Assembly (NCBI GenBank): GCA_964564595.1 | Contig: CAZMCA010000053.1 | Coordinates: 1-18,692, forward strand | Source: JBEVOS01 sp964564595 | Lineage (GTDB): Bacteria > Pseudomonadota > Alphaproteobacteria > Caulobacterales > Aquidulcibacteraceae | Direction: 5' to 3' | DNA length: 18,692 nucleotides | Shown here: piece by piece, positions 7,538-14,374 of the stretch | How positions within the stretch are numbered: the first letter of the stretch is position 1 | Layout: each line of letters begins with the position of its first letter | Notes under the pieces: generated by a model | The model's input: only the letters and a program-made list of their open reading frames with translations | Databases searched by the model: none | What the model was told of the DNA's origin: nothing | Made by a program: the position numbers and the translations under genes

Positions 7538-7625
7538 GCGCACCGTTTCTGCTCCCCAATCGCTTGTGCGCCTTTGCTTTTTCGCACGGTGCGGAGTCTG
7601 ATCTCACGGTGCGCGCACGGTGCGC
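7538..7625. promoter_or_regulatory. Repeat cluster upstream of the relaxase; candidate oriT or relaxosome binding region
   Basis: Three direct copies of CACGGTGCG start at 7585, 7605 and 7616, that is 20 and 11 nt apart, close to two and one helical turns. The first copy lies inside the perfect palindrome CGCACGGTGCG (7583-7593). An inverted relative, GCGCACCG, lies at 7538-7545. The stretch just before (about 7480-7537) is unusually A/G-rich for this window. Iterated repeats directly before a relaxase gene are typical of oriT and its accessory protein sites, or of an autoregulatory operator. No nick site can be identified by eye. Confidence 0.5.
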
Positions 7626-7653
7626 AGGCAGAGCGATGTGAAGAGCCCGCTTC

Positions 7654-8847
7654 ATGACCGCGATGAGTTTCAATCAGATGTTTCGGAATGCGCGTTTGCA
7701 TCGCGACCCTGCCGAGATTGCAGCGCTCGGTTCGGCGCGACTGCATCGCGCCATCGAACGCGATGATGTGGTCGGCAAAGTCAAACGCGGCGCCTCGGGC
7801 GGCGGCGGCGGGCGCGGGACGCTCTCGCATAAGCTGGCCGAACGCCTCGGAACGCAGCGGCGCCTGGGCTTTCGTGATGGCGCGGCGACGCGCGCCTATG
7901 CCTTCGACACCCGCCAGCGCGCGGTGGTGAAGATCCACTATTTCGGTCATGGCGGCGGTGGCGCGGGCGCACTCGCCGCGCACGCCCGTTACGTTGCGCG
8001 CGAAGCCGCCAAGCGCGCAGAGCCGTCGGCGACGGAGCGCGAACCAGCGCTTGATGATCGCGATCCAGGCGCCGCGCAGGCCCGCGCCCATGCCGCTTAT
8101 CTGGCGCGCGACGCCGCTGCCGAGAAGGCGCAATTCTATGACGGCCAGGCCAATGACGTGGACGGCACAGCGCGCGCCGCCGCCTGGGCAAAATCGGATC
8201 GTCGTCATTTCCGGGTGATCCTGGCGCCGGAGAACGGCGCGCAGATCGGCGACCTCAATGGCTACACCCGCGAGGTCATGCAGCGCGCGGAGGCGGCGCT
8301 CGGAACCAAGCTCGAATGGGTGGCGGTCAACCATTGGGACACCGACAATCCCCACACGCACATCATCCTGCGCGGGAAGACGCGGGATGGCCGCGATCTC
8401 GTCATCCCGCGCGAATTTGTGAAGCACGGCTTCCGCGATGCGGCGCGTGATGTGGCCACCGAACGGATCGGGAGCCGCACCCGCGACGACGAACGCCGCG
8501 CGCTCGATCGCGAGACACGGGCGCATCGCCCTACCCGCCTCGACAGCATGATCGCAGGTCAGATCGGACCGGACGGCCGCGTGCGCGTCGCGGACCTGTC
8601 AGCAGCGAACGGCGATCCGAATGTGACCAATGCGCTGAAGGCGCGGGCGCGCGAGCTACAACGGCTCGGCCTCGCCAGCGAGGTCAAGCGCAACGTGCTG
8701 TCCTTCAAGTCCGACTGGCGCGAGCGGCTCGGCGCGATGGAAATGCACCTCGATATCCGCAAGCGCCTGGTGAATGAGCGCACCGTGCAACGCGGTGCGG
8801 AAGCGCAGGCGCGGCACACGGGACTGCGGTCGCTTCTGCATCGCTAA
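7654..8847 (+). CDS. VirD2-like relaxase/mobilization nuclease (short form)
   Basis: This 397-residue protein has the relaxase core seen in alphaproteobacterial integrative elements. Tyr113 in AHARYVARE is the likely nicking tyrosine. The three-histidine metal site is His227, His234 and His236 in VNHWDTDNPHTHIILRG, and RRHFRVILAPENG (183-195) is another conserved strand. A Gly-rich stretch (48-55) separates a basic N-terminus from the nuclease. It should nick oriT, attach to the 5' end and pilot the strand. Relatives commonly continue into a long DUF3363 C-terminal half (about 600 residues in total, from memory). This one stops soon after the RLGLASEV region, so it is either a natural short form or truncated. 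Coupling-protein and pore genes that usually follow are missing. ATG 7654 is used; ATG 7663 is equally possible. Confidence 0.92.
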   Translation: MTAMSFNQMFRNARLHRDPAEIAALGSARLHRAIERDDVVGKVKRGASGGGGGRGTLSHKLAERLGTQRRLGFRDGAATRAYAFDTRQRAVVKIHYFGHGGGGAGALAAHARYVAREAAKRAEPSATEREPALDDRDPGAAQARAHAAYLARDAAAEKAQFYDGQANDVDGTARAAAWAKSDRRHFRVILAPENGAQIGDLNGYTREVMQRAEAALGTKLEWVAVNHWDTDNPHTHIILRGKTRDGRDLVIPREFVKHGFRDAARDVATERIGSRTRDDERRALDRETRAHRPTRLDSMIAGQIGPDGRVRVADLSAANGDPNVTNALKARARELQRLGLASEVKRNVLSFKSDWRERLGAMEMHLDIRKRLVNERTVQRGAEAQARHTGLRSLLHR

Positions 8848-8961
8848 GCCGAGGCGCTCGCGGTCGTCTGTATCGATTGTTCACGCGCGACCGAAGTCAT
8901 CCTTAGGAACACGTTGCCGTTCAAGTCCAACGTCGAGGCAACGACAATCTGGGAGACTTTC

Positions 8962-9270
8962 ATGCGTGCCCTTATGACTGCACTTGTCGGCGCCGCCTTG
9001 ATCGCCACAGCCACACCGGCCTTCGCGCACCACAAGCTCAATCACCCCGATGTCGGCAGCACGGCCGTCGCGGCGCGAGCGCACCGTGATCCGTGCGGCG
9101 CAGTGAGCAACAACCCGCACCAATCGCCAGGCGAGCAAGCGATCGCCGAACGCTGCCGGCAATTGCACGCCCAGACTGTCGCGGCCCCCACCGATGTGGC
9201 GCTGCGAGAACGGTGCAATCAAGCCGCTATGGCGAGAACCGGCGCCCCCTGCGACCACGCCCGGACATAG
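8962..9270 (+). CDS. Small secreted His/Cys-containing protein, function unknown
   Basis: The product has 102 residues. An N-terminal signal peptide with cleavage expected after AFA (residue 22) is followed at once by HHKLNH. The mature part has four cysteines (45, 65, 85 and 97), which could form two disulfides or bind metal in the periplasm. I do not recognise a family. The start is well supported by GGGAGA at 8951-8956, and a strong intrinsic terminator follows at 9313. An upstream in-frame start at 8914 would spoil the signal peptide. It stands alone, 114 nt after the relaxase, and may belong to the metal-stress neighbourhood to its right. Confidence 0.72.
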   Translation: MRALMTALVGAALIATATPAFAHHKLNHPDVGSTAVAARAHRDPCGAVSNNPHQSPGEQAIAERCRQLHAQTVAAPTDVALRERCNQAAMARTGAPCDHART

Positions 9271-9312
9271 GCGCCTTCGCCTAGTCGTAAAAGCTGGCGC
9301 AAGCCGACCAAT

Positions 9313-9351
9313 GAGCGCGTCGCCCTATGGCGGCGCGCTCTTCTTTCTGTT
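9313..9351 (+). terminator. Rho-independent terminator
   Basis: A 12-bp stem, 9313-9324 (GAGCGCGTCGCC) pairing with 9329-9340 with one G-T wobble, has a CTAT loop and is followed by TTCTTTCTGTT. The T-rich tail is on the plus strand, so it ends transcription of the small secreted-protein gene and separates it from the minus-strand nrsF gene. Confidence 0.88.
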
Positions 9352-9479
9352 CAGCGGATCATGTTAGACTAGCGCATTGCGCTGCGTGCGAAGTCTGCAA
9401 CTGAGGCGACAGCTATCAGTCGCCGAAGTCCATCCGTCGAGCTGAGCTGGTCAGACGTGCGTTTGGGGCGCTGTCCAAT

Positions 9480-10115
9480 CTACCATTTCAGCGCGCGACC
9501 GACGACAACGGCGCCGACCGCAGCGCAAAACAGGATCGCCGCAAGATACCAACTGGCGACGTAGAGCGCGGAATCCATGGGGCAGCATGTTGCATAAGCG
9601 ATGGCGCCGAGAGCGCCGGAGACCCCGCCAATCGCGGCGCCGGCCAATGACAAGCGCGTCGGACCAAGGCCACGCACCGCGAAGTAGAGCGCAACAGCGA
9701 TCGGCACGGCGAGCAACGGAATGCGGTACAAGCATTCGGGAACGCCGCCGCCAATCCAGGAATGCACGCGGGCGTCCGGCGGCGTGATCAAGAACATGAT
9801 CACGGCCAGCACAAGGCTTGCCAGCGCGAACATGCCCGCAGGCGCCGCGGCACGCATGGCATTGGTATTGGGACGCGCGACTTCCAAAAGCAAAGGAGCG
9901 GCGGCGAACGCAGCCGCGAGCCCAAAAGCGCCCTTGAGCGACATGGCCGCGACCGCGCCGCCGATGTCGCTCCGAAAGCCAAAAACTGTCGCCACCATGA
10001 CCAATGCGACCGCGAGCCCTGTTCCGCTGGCAATGGCGATGCGGCGCTCGGCCACTCCCGACCGGACGATATCGGCTTCGCTGGCGAGGGCGGCGATCAG
10101 TCGATCCGTTTTCAT
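9480..10115 (-). CDS. nrsF: NrsF-like (DUF1109) membrane anti-sigma factor
   Basis: This 211-residue protein has a short cytoplasmic N-terminus (MKTDRLIAALASEAD) and about six membrane helices, the DUF1109/NrsF layout. In Caulobacter, NrsF holds the ECF sigma factor SigF inactive until stress such as chromate or cadmium, and two cysteines 50 residues apart (131 and 181, from memory) are needed for the response. Here Cys128 (VPECLY) and Cys178 (ATCCPMD) have the same spacing, with an extra Cys177. Its ATG overlaps the sigF stop by 4 nt (10112-10115), so the two are translationally coupled and made in balance. Confidence 0.87.
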   Translation of the reverse strand: MKTDRLIAALASEADIVRSGVAERRIAIASGTGLAVALVMVATVFGFRSDIGGAVAAMSLKGAFGLAAAFAAAPLLLEVARPNTNAMRAAAPAGMFALASLVLAVIMFLITPPDARVHSWIGGGVPECLYRIPLLAVPIAVALYFAVRGLGPTRLSLAGAAIGGVSGALGAIAYATCCPMDSALYVASWYLAAILFCAAVGAVVVGRALKW

Positions 10116-10663
10116 TTCACGTCTTCCCGGCTGACAAGACCCATGAGTTTTTTCAAGCCACGGTGAATGCTGATCTTAACATCAGCCTCCGAGACGCCCA
10201 TGCGCTGAGAGGCCTCCTTCGCGGTAAGTTGCTCAAGCTTCACTATGCGTATCGCGGTGCTCTGCTTCTCCGGGAGGTGCTTGAGCAATGCCTCGATATC
10301 GTGCGCAGGGTCGGCGGCGTCGGGTGCATCGGCGGAGAAGAGATCGTCCACATCATCGACGGAAACGAACACACGCGAGCCAGGCGTGCGTCTGAGATGG
10401 TCGATCAGCTTGTAGCGCGCGACGGCATACACCCACGCCGTGATCGGCCGTCCCGTATCGTAGCTATGGCGGTGCAGATGCACTGCGAGAAGCGTCTCTT
10501 GCACAAGATCTTCGGCATGAGCGGCGTCACGCGATAGGAGCTTTCGCCGAAAGAATGCTCGGAACAGGCCGCCGAGTTTTTCAAGAAATTGCTGATAGGC
10601 GGCGGCGTCGCCCTGGAGGCCGCGCGTCATCAGCGCGTGCAAGTCTTTCTCGTGGACGCTCAC
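10112..10663 (-). CDS. sigF: ECF sigma factor, SigF-like
   Basis: This 183-residue protein has a sigma-2 region (about 25-92, with AEDLVQETLLAVH and the RPITAWVYAVARYKLIDHLRR segment) and a sigma-4 region (about 115-178, with LPEKQSTAIRIVKLEQLTAKEASQRMGVSEADVK split by its helix-turn-helix). It redirects RNA polymerase to a stress regulon. The GTG at 10663 is chosen because protein-like sequence begins there and a GGAG lies upstream; the same frame further upstream reads as Arg-rich noise. The adjacent nrsF gives the SigF/NrsF assignment. I looked upstream of both sigF and the neighbouring genes for the Caulobacter SigF promoter type (GTAACC, about 16 nt, CGAA) and did not find it, so autoregulation is not shown. 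Confidence 0.9.
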   Translation of the reverse strand: MSVHEKDLHALMTRGLQGDAAAYQQFLEKLGGLFRAFFRRKLLSRDAAHAEDLVQETLLAVHLHRHSYDTGRPITAWVYAVARYKLIDHLRRTPGSRVFVSVDDVDDLFSADAPDAADPAHDIEALLKHLPEKQSTAIRIVKLEQLTAKEASQRMGVSEADVKISIHRGLKKLMGLVSREDVK

Positions 10664-11213
10664 CCTGCCGCCAGCTCCTTGTGCCTCGTGCGGTCCGCGC
10701 GAAACGATGGTGGTGCACACGCACCTCCATGATGCGCGCCGCCCACGATGTCGATCCACAGCTCGACTCTTGGCCTTCGCATGCAGCGCCCGGCGAGGGC
10801 GCCCGCTCTGACGCCGACTGCCGCTTGGCCGGGCCGTGCTACCCTTGGGCAACACGCGGGCGCCATCGCGGGCTGAGCGGCAGAATGGACGTAGCGCGAC
10901 CAGGGTGGAGCCTCCTCTCGCATATCTTCGGGACCAGGCTCCAAACCGATACAATCCGGCCGGATTTTCTTCGGTCTGCCGCCGGCGCCCCCGAAATCCT
11001 GCCGCGCACGACCATAAAGTGGCGAAGGGCTGTATCGATTGGCGGCGGTTCACCGAAGCCATCATCAGGAGGGCACGCACCCGATCTTCGGACGCGTTGC
11101 TCGGCCTGCGCGGGTGCTACGCAAATGCCGGAAAAGCTGGGGAATTCATGCCGTTCATAGCGTCATCCAGGCGCGTTGACGAAGTTTCGACCCATCGGCA
11201 CTATCATAGTCTG
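10664..11213. other. Divergent intergenic region with no recognisable gene
   Basis: These 550 nt separate the minus-strand sigF from the plus-strand efflux operon. Frames on both strands are open for long stretches but translate into Arg/Pro/Gly-rich sequence without domains. A 40-codon minus-strand frame (10782-10660) overlaps the sigF GTG by 4 nt, but its codon use is not clearly coding. A possible promoter for the next gene lies at 11176-11207. It may hold the regulatory sites of both transcription units or a decayed gene. Confidence 0.5.
11176..11207 (+). promoter_or_regulatory. Possible promoter of the efflux operon
   Basis: TTGACG at 11176-11181 and TATCAT at 11202-11207 resemble -35 and -10 boxes but are 20 nt apart, a spacing seen at MerR/CueR-activated promoters. 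An alternative CACTAT at 11199-11204 gives 17 nt. No clear operator dyad is visible. The -10 ends 6 nt before the ATG at 11214 and no Shine-Dalgarno is present, so the message might start at or very near the start codon. Confidence 0.3.
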
Positions 11214-11576
11214 ATGCGTCGCCTCTGGTTAACCATTCTGATGGCGTTCGCCCTGACACTGGGCGGATACGCCAACGCCCTGGCGGCGCAGGCGTGCCCT
11301 ATGGAAGCGCCGAGGGAAGCTGCAGCCGTGGCGTCGCATGATTGCTGCCCGGACGACGAGACATCCCAAGGCGGCGCCCCGACTGAACAGAGCCAAAAAG
11401 GCATGGCGGGGTGCGTGATGGGGCAGGCCTGCCGCACAGCGCCGGCGCTCACTCCGTCCCTTGCGCCCATTCGACTATCGTCGGTGACGATCCCGGTCTC
11501 GCAGCCGATCGTGGTCAATCCGGCTCCGGCGCGTGCGCCGCTGTCCAAGCACTGGCGACCTCCGCGCCTCGTCTGA
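11214..11576 (+). CDS. Small periplasmic Cys/Met-containing protein at the head of the cus operon
   Basis: This 120-residue product has a signal peptide (MRRLWLTILMAFALTLGG to about ANALAA), then a mature region with cysteines in QACPMEAP, HDCCPDDE and MAGCVMGQAC. His, Cys and Met clusters of this kind suggest binding of soft metals such as Cu(I) or Ag(I), and similar small proteins stand before CusCBA operons in alphaproteobacteria, as I recall. No named family is assigned. No Shine-Dalgarno precedes the ATG, which may be leaderless. The gene lies 81 nt upstream of cusC on the same strand. Role in metal binding is inferred. Confidence 0.72.
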   Translation: MRRLWLTILMAFALTLGGYANALAAQACPMEAPREAAAVASHDCCPDDETSQGGAPTEQSQKGMAGCVMGQACRTAPALTPSLAPIRLSSVTIPVSQPIVVNPAPARAPLSKHWRPPRLV

Positions 11577-11657
11577 TCCAGACCTAGAGCTTGTGCCACA
11601 CGCCTTCGCGCGTGCGCGCTCACACGCTCGTTTTCCTGCATCATTCGGAGACGCCAC

Positions 11658-12890
11658 ATGCGCAAAGCATGGCTCTTATGCTGCGTCGTCGCCGTCTCGA
11701 CGGCCGCGCACGCACAACCCTTGAGTTTTTCCGACGCGGTCGCCCGCGCCGGCGCCGACGGACCGACTGTCACGGCGCGGCGCGCGGCGCTGACCGCCGC
11801 GGAGCACTCCATTGGCCCGGCCGGCCAATTGCCCGACCCGCAACTCGTGCTCGGTCTCCGGGACGTGCCCATCGACGGCCCGGACGCCTACCGGTTTGAT
11901 CGCGACGATTTCACCATGCAGATGGTGGGGATCGCGCAGGACGTGCCAAGCGGGTTTGAGCGGCGTGCGCGCCGCTCTGTCGCCCAGGCTGAAGCCGAAC
12001 GCGCCGGCGCCGATGTCGAGATCGCAAGGCTTCAAGCCCGTCTTGGCGCCGCCGGCGCCTGGATCGATCTCCACTTCTCTGAACGGCGCATCGCGGTGCT
12101 TGATCGCATGGCCGAGGAACAGCGCAGCCTCGCCGTCGCCGCGCGTGAAAGACTAGCGGCCGGCGCCGGTAGTGTGGATAGCGCCGTCACCGCTGAACTC
12201 GAAGCTGCACGCCTTGCCGATCGGCGCGCGGACCTTGGCGCTCGTGTGATCGCGGCGCGCGCTGAATTGCGGCGCTGGCTTGGAGACGCCGCAGACGAGC
12301 CGCTTGCCGCAGAAGCGCCAGAGTTTGCCGTCGACGCCAATCACGTTCGAGAGCATGTGCGTCGCCACCCGGAACTCGCTGCGTTTCAGGCCGACGAAGC
12401 CATCGCCGAGGCCAATCTCAGGCTCGCGCGCGCCGAGCGTGCGCCGGATTGGTCGTGGTCTTTCATGTATCAGCGCCGCGCGCCGCAATTCAGCGATATG
12501 GCTTCTGTCGAAGTCCGCATTGGACTCCCCCTCTTCCAGGGATCGCGACAAGGCCCCCTGATCGATGCGCGGAGCGCCGACGCCGCGCGGGTCGATGCCG
12601 AGCGCGACGCCGCCGTGCGCGAGCACGCAGCCATGCTGGAGCGGCAATTGGCGGAATACGCCTCCGTGTCCGCAAACCTGATCCGCGCCCGTGACACACG
12701 CCTTCCTCTCGCGCAGCGCCGCGCGGTCGCGGCGGTCGGCGCGTTCGCAGGCGGCGCAACGTCTTCCGATCAATTGATCCTCGCCCGTCGCGACGCGCTC
12801 GAAGCCGAACTCGACGTGCTCGATCTCCAAGAACGACGCGCTGCGATCGGCGCCGCCTTGACCCTCCAATACGGGGAGATGCAGCCGTGA
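11658..12890 (+). CDS. cusC: CusC-like outer-membrane efflux protein (TolC family)
   Basis: This 410-residue protein begins with a cleavable signal peptide (MRKAWLLCCVVAVSTAAHA) and shows the TolC-family duplication. It has long Ala/Glu/Arg-rich helices, the LPDPQLVLGLRDVP segment near the N-terminus, and the VEVRIGLPLFQG strand that is typical of metal-efflux members in the second half. It should form the trimeric outer-membrane exit duct of the Cus pump. Unlike E. coli CusC it shows no lipobox, and it is somewhat shorter than most members. CGGAGA lies a few bases upstream of the ATG. Its stop overlaps the cusB GTG by 4 nt. Confidence 0.92.
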   Translation: MRKAWLLCCVVAVSTAAHAQPLSFSDAVARAGADGPTVTARRAALTAAEHSIGPAGQLPDPQLVLGLRDVPIDGPDAYRFDRDDFTMQMVGIAQDVPSGFERRARRSVAQAEAERAGADVEIARLQARLGAAGAWIDLHFSERRIAVLDRMAEEQRSLAVAARERLAAGAGSVDSAVTAELEAARLADRRADLGARVIAARAELRRWLGDAADEPLAAEAPEFAVDANHVREHVRRHPELAAFQADEAIAEANLRLARAERAPDWSWSFMYQRRAPQFSDMASVEVRIGLPLFQGSRQGPLIDARSADAARVDAERDAAVREHAAMLERQLAEYASVSANLIRARDTRLPLAQRRAVAAVGAFAGGATSSDQLILARRDALEAELDVLDLQERRAAIGAALTLQYGEMQP

Positions 12891-14374
12891 GTGAGCAACC
12901 CAAGACGACGAACGCACGACTGCCCATGATCGCGGTCGGCGCCGCGCTCGTTGCAACCGCCATTGGCGCAGGTGGATTTTGGCTCGGCGCCCGGCAACAC
13001 AGCGCGCCGGCGGCGTCGCAGACGGAAGACGGTCGGCGCGTACTCTATTGGTATGATCCGATGGTGCCCAATCAGCATTTCGATGCGCCGGGGCGCTCGC
13101 CTTTCATGGCGATGGATCTTGTCCCCCGCTATGCCGACGAAGCAGGCTCCGAGGCCGGTGTGCGCATCGATCCGGGTGTCGCGCAGAATCTTGGCGTCCG
13201 CTTGGCGACGGTTGAAAGCGCGCCGCTCGCGCGCACGGTGACGGCGGCGGGCGTGCTCACATTCAATGATCGCCAGGTTGCGATCGTGCAGGCGCGCGCA
13301 GGCGGCTTCGTTGAGCGGGCTTATGGACGCGCCGTGGGCGATGTGGTGGCGGCAGGAACGCCGATCGTCGATGTCCGCGTGCCCGAATGGGCCGCGGCGC
13401 AGGCTGAATATCTGGCTCTACGCGGCGCTGGGGGTGACCTTGCCGACGCCGCGCGTCGCCGGCTCGCCATGCTGGGCATGTCGGCGTCACTGATTGCGCG
13501 CGTCGAACACGACGGCGCGCCCCGGCCCATCGCAACCATTGCGGCGCCAATAGCCGGCGCCATCACGCAACTCGACATCCGCGCTGGCATGACGGTCATG
13601 CCGGGCGCGCCGCTGGCGACCATTAATGGCGCATCCCCGATCTGGCTCGTCGCATCCTTGGCGCAAGCAGAATCGAGCATCGCGCGACGCGGCGGGCGCG
13701 TCATCGCGCGGACGCCCGCTTATCCCGGCGAAGATTTCGTCGGCCGCATTGAAAGCGTGCTGCCCTCCGCCAACGCGGCGACACGCTCAATCGAGGTGCG
13801 CATCGCGCTCACCAACACAGATGGTCGTTTGCGCCCCGGCATGACCGCCGAGGTCAGTATCGCCGATCCCGATACAAGAGCCGCCCTGCTCATTCCCGCT
13901 GAAGCGGCTATCAGAACGGGACAACGCACCATCGTCATCGTCGCGGGCGACGGCGGCAGATATGCGCCAACGGAGGTGGAGCTTGGGCGACGCTCCGGCG
14001 ACCGCATCGAAGTACGCAGCGGCCTTTCTCAAGGTCAGCGCGTGGTGGCGTCGGGACAATTCCTGATCGACTCGGAAGCGAGCCTGTCGGGCGCCTTGGC
14101 GAGATTGGAAACGACGAACGCCGCAGCGCAGTCTGCAACACCGGCGCTGCACAACGCCACTGGACGCATCACCGCGATCAACGGCGACGCCGTCACGATC
14201 GAGCACGGTCCCGTGGCGAGCCTTGATTGGCCCGCCATGACCATGCCGTTTCGTTTGGCGCGCGCCGATCTCGGTCGCGGCCTGCGCGTCGGCGATTCCG
14301 TCACCTTCCGGTTCAGGCAAGTCGAGCGCGCCTTTGTCATCGATGACATCGCCAAGTCGGGGGGCGCGCGATGA
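12887..14374 (+). CDS. cusB: CusB-like periplasmic adaptor with HMBD and fused C-terminal CusF domain
   Basis: This 495-residue membrane-fusion protein links CusA and CusC. Order of parts: an N-terminal membrane anchor (about 12-34), a heavy-metal-binding domain (51-84, YWYDPMVPNQHFDAPGRSPF then MAMDLVP), the barrel-sandwich/lipoyl and alpha-hairpin region (about 95-270), a beta-barrel (about 270-400), and a CusF-like OB domain (about 424-490). In the CusF part His440, Trp448, Met451 and Met453 keep the spacing of the E. coli CusF Cu(I)/Ag(I) site (H36, W44, M47, M49). The GTG start has GGGGAG upstream. It overlaps cusC and cusA by 4 nt each. The fusion means metal delivery is tethered to the adaptor, while a second, separate CusF follows cusA. 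Confidence 0.95.
   Translation: MSEQPKTTNARLPMIAVGAALVATAIGAGGFWLGARQHSAPAASQTEDGRRVLYWYDPMVPNQHFDAPGRSPFMAMDLVPRYADEAGSEAGVRIDPGVAQNLGVRLATVESAPLARTVTAAGVLTFNDRQVAIVQARAGGFVERAYGRAVGDVVAAGTPIVDVRVPEWAAAQAEYLALRGAGGDLADAARRRLAMLGMSASLIARVEHDGAPRPIATIAAPIAGAITQLDIRAGMTVMPGAPLATINGASPIWLVASLAQAESSIARRGGRVIARTPAYPGEDFVGRIESVLPSANAATRSIEVRIALTNTDGRLRPGMTAEVSIADPDTRAALLIPAEAAIRTGQRTIVIVAGDGGRYAPTEVELGRRSGDRIEVRSGLSQGQRVVASGQFLIDSEASLSGALARLETTNAAAQSATPALHNATGRITAINGDAVTIEHGPVASLDWPAMTMPFRLARADLGRGLRVGDSVTFRFRQVERAFVIDDIAKSGGAR

Noticed and set aside
8906..8930. GGAAC at 8906-8910 as an ECF (EcfG-type) -35 box for the small secreted protein
   Set aside because: No CGTT occurs at the required 16-17 nt spacing.
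10660..10782. 40-codon minus-strand frame overlapping the sigF GTG by 4 nt
   Set aside because: The overlap suggests coupling, but codon use is not clearly coding, no ribosome-binding site is seen and the product is unrecognisable.
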